Shown here in pieces: positions 59,587 through 64,000 of a stretch of 64,000 nt of DNA (position 1 is the stretch's first letter; every line of letters begins with the position of its first letter). Source of the stretch: an uncultured Pseudobutyrivibrio sp. (lineage in GTDB: Bacteria; Bacillota; Clostridia; Lachnospirales; Lachnospiraceae); the NCBI GenBank assembly GCA_946403965.1, contig CAMJBT010000001.1:1-64000 (forward strand). Direction: 5' to 3'. The position numbers were made by a program, and so were the translations under genes. Below the pieces are notes generated by a model. The model saw only the letters and a program-made list of their open reading frames with translations, was not told the origin of the DNA and did no database searches.

Positions 59587-60660
59587 ATGGAAATGACACT
59601 TAGATGGTATGGCAAGGACTTTGACACGGTTTCCTTGGAACAGATTAGGCAGATTCCTGGGGTGGCTGGTGTTATTACAACTCTTTATGACACAAAGCCA
59701 GGAGAGGTTTGGAGCCGAGAAAGAATCAAGGCAATGAAAGATGAGGTTGAGGCTTCCGGCCTTAAGGTGGCAGGAATCGAAAGCGTCAATGTTCATGAGG
59801 ATATCAAGCTGGGAAATCCAAGTCGCGATCAACTTATTGACAATTATATTGAGACACTTAAAAACTTGGGTGAAGAAGATATTCACCTTGTGTGCTACAA
59901 CTTTATGCCTGTGTTTGACTGGACACGTACAGAGCTTGCAAGAAAAAGAGCAGATGGCTCAACAGTTCTTGCTTATAATCAGGCAGCTGTTGATGCCCTC
60001 GTTCCAGAGGAAATGTTTGATTCTATTGCAAAGGATACAAATGGCACAGTAATGCCAGGCTGGGAGCCAGACAGACTTGCTCATGTAAAGGAATTATTTG
60101 CAGAATACAAAAATATTACAGACGAGGATTTATTTGAAAATCTTAAGTATTTCCTTGAAAGAATTATGCCTGTTTGTGACAAGTATGACATTAACATGGC
60201 AATTCATCCAGATGATCCAGCATGGCCAGTATTCGGCTTGCCACGTATTATCATCAACAAGGAAAATATTCATCGCATGATGAAGATGGTAGATAATCCA
60301 CACAATGGCGTCACCTTCTGTTCAGGTTCGTATGGTACAAATTTGGAGAACGATTTGCCAGATATGATAAGAAGTCTGAAGGGACGTATTCATTTTGCCC
60401 ATGTGAGAAATTTGAAATTCAATTCACCTACAGATTTTGAAGAGGCTGCACATCTTTCAAGTGATGGAAGCTTTGATATGTATGAAATTGTAAAGGCTCT
60501 TTATGATATTGATTTTAAAGGTCCAATCAGACCAGATCATGGTCGTATGATTTGGGGCGAGAAGGCAATGCCAGGCTATGGTCTTTATGATAGAGCTCTT
60601 GGCGCCACATATATTAATGGATTATGGGAAGCAATTGACAAGAGCAATAAAAGGGGATAG
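59587..60660 (+). CDS. uxuA: mannonate dehydratase
   Basis: MEMTLRWYGKDFDTVSLEQIRQIPGVAGVITTLYD..., MAIHPDDPAWPVFGLPRII, FAHVRNLK. Confidence 0.96.
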   Translation: MEMTLRWYGKDFDTVSLEQIRQIPGVAGVITTLYDTKPGEVWSRERIKAMKDEVEASGLKVAGIESVNVHEDIKLGNPSRDQLIDNYIETLKNLGEEDIHLVCYNFMPVFDWTRTELARKRADGSTVLAYNQAAVDALVPEEMFDSIAKDTNGTVMPGWEPDRLAHVKELFAEYKNITDEDLFENLKYFLERIMPVCDKYDINMAIHPDDPAWPVFGLPRIIINKENIHRMMKMVDNPHNGVTFCSGSYGTNLENDLPDMIRSLKGRIHFAHVRNLKFNSPTDFEEAAHLSSDGSFDMYEIVKALYDIDFKGPIRPDHGRMIWGEKAMPGYGLYDRALGATYINGLWEAIDKSNKRG

Positions 60661-60664
60661 AAAA

Positions 60665-62161
60665 ATGAAGTTAACAAATGAAGGTTTGAAGGATAGAAAG
60701 TCTTGGGAGGAGAAAGGTTATAAACTTCCCAATTATGATAGAGAAAAAGTTATCGTAAATACGAAGCAGAATCCGGTTTGGCTGCACTTTGGCGCAGGAA
60801 ATATTTTCAGAGCATTTCAGGCAAATGTTGTTGACGAATTACTTGATAACGGTGTGATGCAGTCAGGTCTTATTGTAGCAGAGGGCTACGATTATGAAAT
60901 AATTGAAAAGTACAATAGACCATGCGATGATTTGAGTATTCTTGCAACATTAAAGGCTGATGGTACTGTGGAGAAAAAGGTAGTCGGTTCGATTGCTGAG
61001 TCCTGCATTCTTGATGAGGAAAATGAAAAAGAAATAGGCAGACTTCGAGAAATTTTTAAAGCTCCATCACTTCAGATGATAAGCTTCACAATTACTGAAA
61101 AAGGATACAAAACCCGCGCCTATATGGACAAGGTTGTTGGACTTTTGCTGGAAAGATTTAATAATGGTGAACTTCCTCTTTCAGTGGTTAGCATGGACAA
61201 CTGTTCTCACAATGGCGATAAACTAAAGGATGCAGTTTTAGAAATTGCAAATGAGTGGGTTCGTAATGGAAAATGTCAGCAGGAATTTGTTGATTATTTG
61301 GGAAATCCTTCAAAGGTGGCATTCCCTCTTTCAATGATTGATAAAATCACTCCTCGTCCAGACGATACAGTAAAGCAAATGCTTATTGATGACGGAGTTG
61401 AGGGGGCTGAGCCAATTGTCACAACAAAGAATACATATGTAGCCAACTTCGTAAATGCGGAGGAAACAGAATATCTTGTAATTGAAAATTTATTCCCAAA
61501 TGGTCGTCCTGCACTTGAAAAGGGCGGAATCATTTTCACAGATAGAGAAACTGTGGATAAGACAGAGAAGATGAAGGTTTGCACTTGCTTGAATCCACTT
61601 CACACAGCACTTGCAGTATTTGGCTGTCTTCTTGGCTACAAGACTATACATGATGAGATGGATGACAAGGATTTAAAGAAGCTTGTAACAATTCTTGGAA
61701 AAGAAGAGGGAATGAAGGTAGTGGTAGATCCAAAGGTTTTATCACCAGACAAATTCCTTGATGCAGTACTTACAAAACGACTTCCAAATCCTTTTATGCC
61801 AGATACACCACAGCGAATTGCATGTGATACATCTCAAAAACTCCCAATCCGTTTTGGTGAGACAATTAAAGCATACAGAGGTCAGTCATCTCTTAGTACA
61901 GAATCCTTAAAGGTTGTTCCTTTGGTGTTGGCTGGATATTTGAGATATCTTGAGGGCGTAGATGATGAGGGCAAGGTATTTGAGCAGAGCCCAGATCCAC
62001 TTCTTGAAGAGTTAAAAGGACTTCCAGCGAAAGATGTATTAAAACGTAAAGACGTATTTGGCGTGGATTTGTATGAAGATACAATGGGCAAGAGAGTTCT
62101 TGAAATATATTCAAGAATGAAGGGCACACACAATATCCGTAGGGAATTGGAGGCAGTATAA
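60665..62161 (+). CDS. uxuB: fructuronate reductase (mannitol dehydrogenase family)
   Basis: WLHFGAGNIFRAFQANVVD, SMDNCSHNGDKL, KVCTCLNPLHTALAVFGCLLG. Confidence 0.92.
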   Translation: MKLTNEGLKDRKSWEEKGYKLPNYDREKVIVNTKQNPVWLHFGAGNIFRAFQANVVDELLDNGVMQSGLIVAEGYDYEIIEKYNRPCDDLSILATLKADGTVEKKVVGSIAESCILDEENEKEIGRLREIFKAPSLQMISFTITEKGYKTRAYMDKVVGLLLERFNNGELPLSVVSMDNCSHNGDKLKDAVLEIANEWVRNGKCQQEFVDYLGNPSKVAFPLSMIDKITPRPDDTVKQMLIDDGVEGAEPIVTTKNTYVANFVNAEETEYLVIENLFPNGRPALEKGGIIFTDRETVDKTEKMKVCTCLNPLHTALAVFGCLLGYKTIHDEMDDKDLKKLVTILGKEEGMKVVVDPKVLSPDKFLDAVLTKRLPNPFMPDTPQRIACDTSQKLPIRFGETIKAYRGQSSLSTESLKVVPLVLAGYLRYLEGVDDEGKVFEQSPDPLLEELKGLPAKDVLKRKDVFGVDLYEDTMGKRVLEIYSRMKGTHNIRRELEAV

Positions 62162-63558
62162 TGAATTTTATGGACGAAAATTTCCTATTGCAGTCACCTA
62201 CAGCAAGAGAGCTGTTCAATGCTGTGAAGGATGAACCAATAATTGACTTTCACAATCATTTGAATCCTAGGGAAATTTATGAGGACAAATGTTTTGATAA
62301 TATGACCGAGGTTTGGCTTGGAGGAGACCACTACAAGTGGCGAGCTATGAGAGCCAACGGAGTATCGGAATCGCTTATCACAGGAGATGGCGCTCCTTTT
62401 GATAAATTTTTGGCATGGGCAGATACAGTACAAAATCTTATTGGTAATCCCCTATATCACTGGACTCATCTGGAGCTTCAGCGCTATTTTGGTATCACCA
62501 CTCCATTAAATACTGACACTGCAAAACAAATATGGGATACCTGCAACGCGAAGCTTCACACCAAAGAGTTTTCAGTAAGAAATCTCCTTCGAATGCAAAA
62601 AGTATCTGTCCTTTGCACTACAGATGACCCAATTGACACCTTAGAATGGCACCAGAAAATCAGAGAAGATGGATTTGAAATAAAAGTGCTTCCATCATTT
62701 AGACCAGAAAAGGCAATTGGTATTGATAAAATTGGATTTGTAGACTACATTAATGATTTGAGTTTGGTTGTTGAATTCAGAATAGATGACACTGAATCAT
62801 TATTAAAAGCTCTTGAACTTCGTCTTGAATATTTTATGGAGCAGGGCTGCAGAGTTTCTGACCATAGCTTGGAGGGATTATTCTATGTCCCAGCCACAAA
62901 GGCAGAGGTTGATCAGATTTTAAAGACAAGAATGTCTGGAGTAAAGCTTTCCGAGGAGCAGGAAGGAAAATTCCGAGGCTACATGCTCACTGAACTTGGA
63001 AAAATATATGCAAGGCATGATATTGTTATGCAGCTACATATTGGAGCTATTCGAAACAACTCAGAGCGATTCTTCAGACTTCTTGGGGTGGACACAGGCT
63101 TTGATGCTATGAATGATTTCAACTATGCACCTCAACTGGCAGCACTACTTTCTGCAATGGATTTACACGACGAATTGCCAAAGACAATTCTTTACTGCCT
63201 GAATCCAAAGGATACCCAGATGCTTGCAGTGATGGCGGGTAGCTTCTGTAGCAATGAATCAGGCATCAAGGGAAAGGTGCAGCTTGGCGCTGCATGGTGG
63301 TTCTGTGATCACAAGAATGGAATGGAAAATCAAATTGAAGCGGTCAGTGATGCTGGATTGATTTCAACATCTGTAGGAATGCTTACAGATTCCCGCAGTT
63401 TTCTTTCATTCCCAAGGCACGAACTATATCGCCGTATATTGTGCAATAAGGTAGGCTCATGGGTAGAAAATGGAGAGTACCCAGCAGACTTATCGTATTT
63501 ACGTACCATGGTCACACGTATATGCGGAAAGAATGCAATAGAATATTTTAAGTTTTAG
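62161..63558 (+). CDS. uxaC: glucuronate isomerase
   Basis: IIDFHNHLNPREIYED, VSVLCTTDDPIDTLEWHQKI, MQLHIGAIRNNSERFFRLLGVDTGFD. Confidence 0.96.
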   Translation: MNFMDENFLLQSPTARELFNAVKDEPIIDFHNHLNPREIYEDKCFDNMTEVWLGGDHYKWRAMRANGVSESLITGDGAPFDKFLAWADTVQNLIGNPLYHWTHLELQRYFGITTPLNTDTAKQIWDTCNAKLHTKEFSVRNLLRMQKVSVLCTTDDPIDTLEWHQKIREDGFEIKVLPSFRPEKAIGIDKIGFVDYINDLSLVVEFRIDDTESLLKALELRLEYFMEQGCRVSDHSLEGLFYVPATKAEVDQILKTRMSGVKLSEEQEGKFRGYMLTELGKIYARHDIVMQLHIGAIRNNSERFFRLLGVDTGFDAMNDFNYAPQLAALLSAMDLHDELPKTILYCLNPKDTQMLAVMAGSFCSNESGIKGKVQLGAAWWFCDHKNGMENQIEAVSDAGLISTSVGMLTDSRSFLSFPRHELYRRILCNKVGSWVENGEYPADLSYLRTMVTRICGKNAIEYFKF

Positions 63559-63580
63559 ATTTTATAGGAGATATTTAATT

Positions 63581-64000
63581 ATGAACTTGAACATTAGAGA
63601 CAAAAAAGAATGTAAATATGATGCCGTATCCCTCGGTGAAGTAATGCTTAGATTTGATCCAGGTGAGGGCCGAATTCGTACAGCACGTGAATTCAAGGTA
63701 TGGGAAGGCGGTGGAGAATACAATGTAATCCGCGGACTTCGTCGCTGCTTTGGAATGGACACAGCTGTTATTACTTCATTTGCAGACAACGAAGTTGGAC
63801 ATCTGGTAGAGGACTTCATCCTCCAGGGTGGTGTAGACACAAAGCTCATTAATTGGAAGAAGACTGATGGAATCGGTCGTGAGTGCAGAAACGGAATAAA
63901 CTTTGTAGAGCGAGGCTTTGGAATTCGAGGTGCTCTCAGTTGTTCAGATAGAGCAAACACTGCAATTTCACAGGCAACTGCAAAGGATTTTGATTTCGAC
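63581..64000 (+). CDS. kdgK: 2-dehydro-3-deoxygluconokinase / PfkB-family sugar kinase, N-terminal part (truncated by window)
   Basis: DAVSLGEVMLRFDPGEGRIRTAREFKVWEGGGEYNVIRGLRRCFGMDTAVIT; gene order after uxaC; RBS taggag. Confidence 0.85.
   Translation, partial: MNLNIRDKKECKYDAVSLGEVMLRFDPGEGRIRTAREFKVWEGGGEYNVIRGLRRCFGMDTAVITSFADNEVGHLVEDFILQGGVDTKLINWKKTDGIGRECRNGINFVERGFGIRGALSCSDRANTAISQATAKDFDFD

Noticed and set aside
1-64000. tRNA, rRNA, CRISPR arrays, prophage or anti-phage defence genes
   Set aside because: None recognised on reading both strands; dedicated tools (tRNAscan-SE, CRISPR finders, DefenseFinder) were not available.

Overview
AT-rich bacterial chromosome window. Gene content and codon usage suggest a rumen/gut Lachnospiraceae such as Butyrivibrio or Pseudobutyrivibrio; this is inference, since no search was run. 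It holds about 50 confident protein genes: typA (3' end), a CobO-like adenosyltransferase, two membrane GGDEF proteins, dapB, a PI-PLC-like protein, a chemoreceptor coupled to a sugar-binding lipoprotein, a P-loop kinase + GH13_18 phosphorylase pair, efp, an alpha-glucoside locus (two GH13, LacI, ABC importer), an alpha-galactoside locus (AraC, GH36, ABC importer), an OPT transporter + PqqD pair, a duplicated RsbW-like protein + STAS pair, class III fbp, a carboxylesterase-GH43 fusion, mgtC, a siderophore ABC system, a MacAB-like exporter, MATE, and a uronate operon (eda-uxuA-uxuB-uxaC-kdgK). I recognised no rRNA, tRNA or CRISPR array. The most unusual object is a 631-bp imperfect inverted repeat at 44326..44956. 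It is almost entirely self-complementary, contains GC-rich blocks and a three-hairpin centre, and is flanked by an exact 8-bp direct repeat (ATAATAGT). This looks like a non-autonomous foldback (MITE-like) mobile element and/or a large structured RNA. Several candidate palindromic operators were also read directly next to the catabolic and iron-uptake loci.
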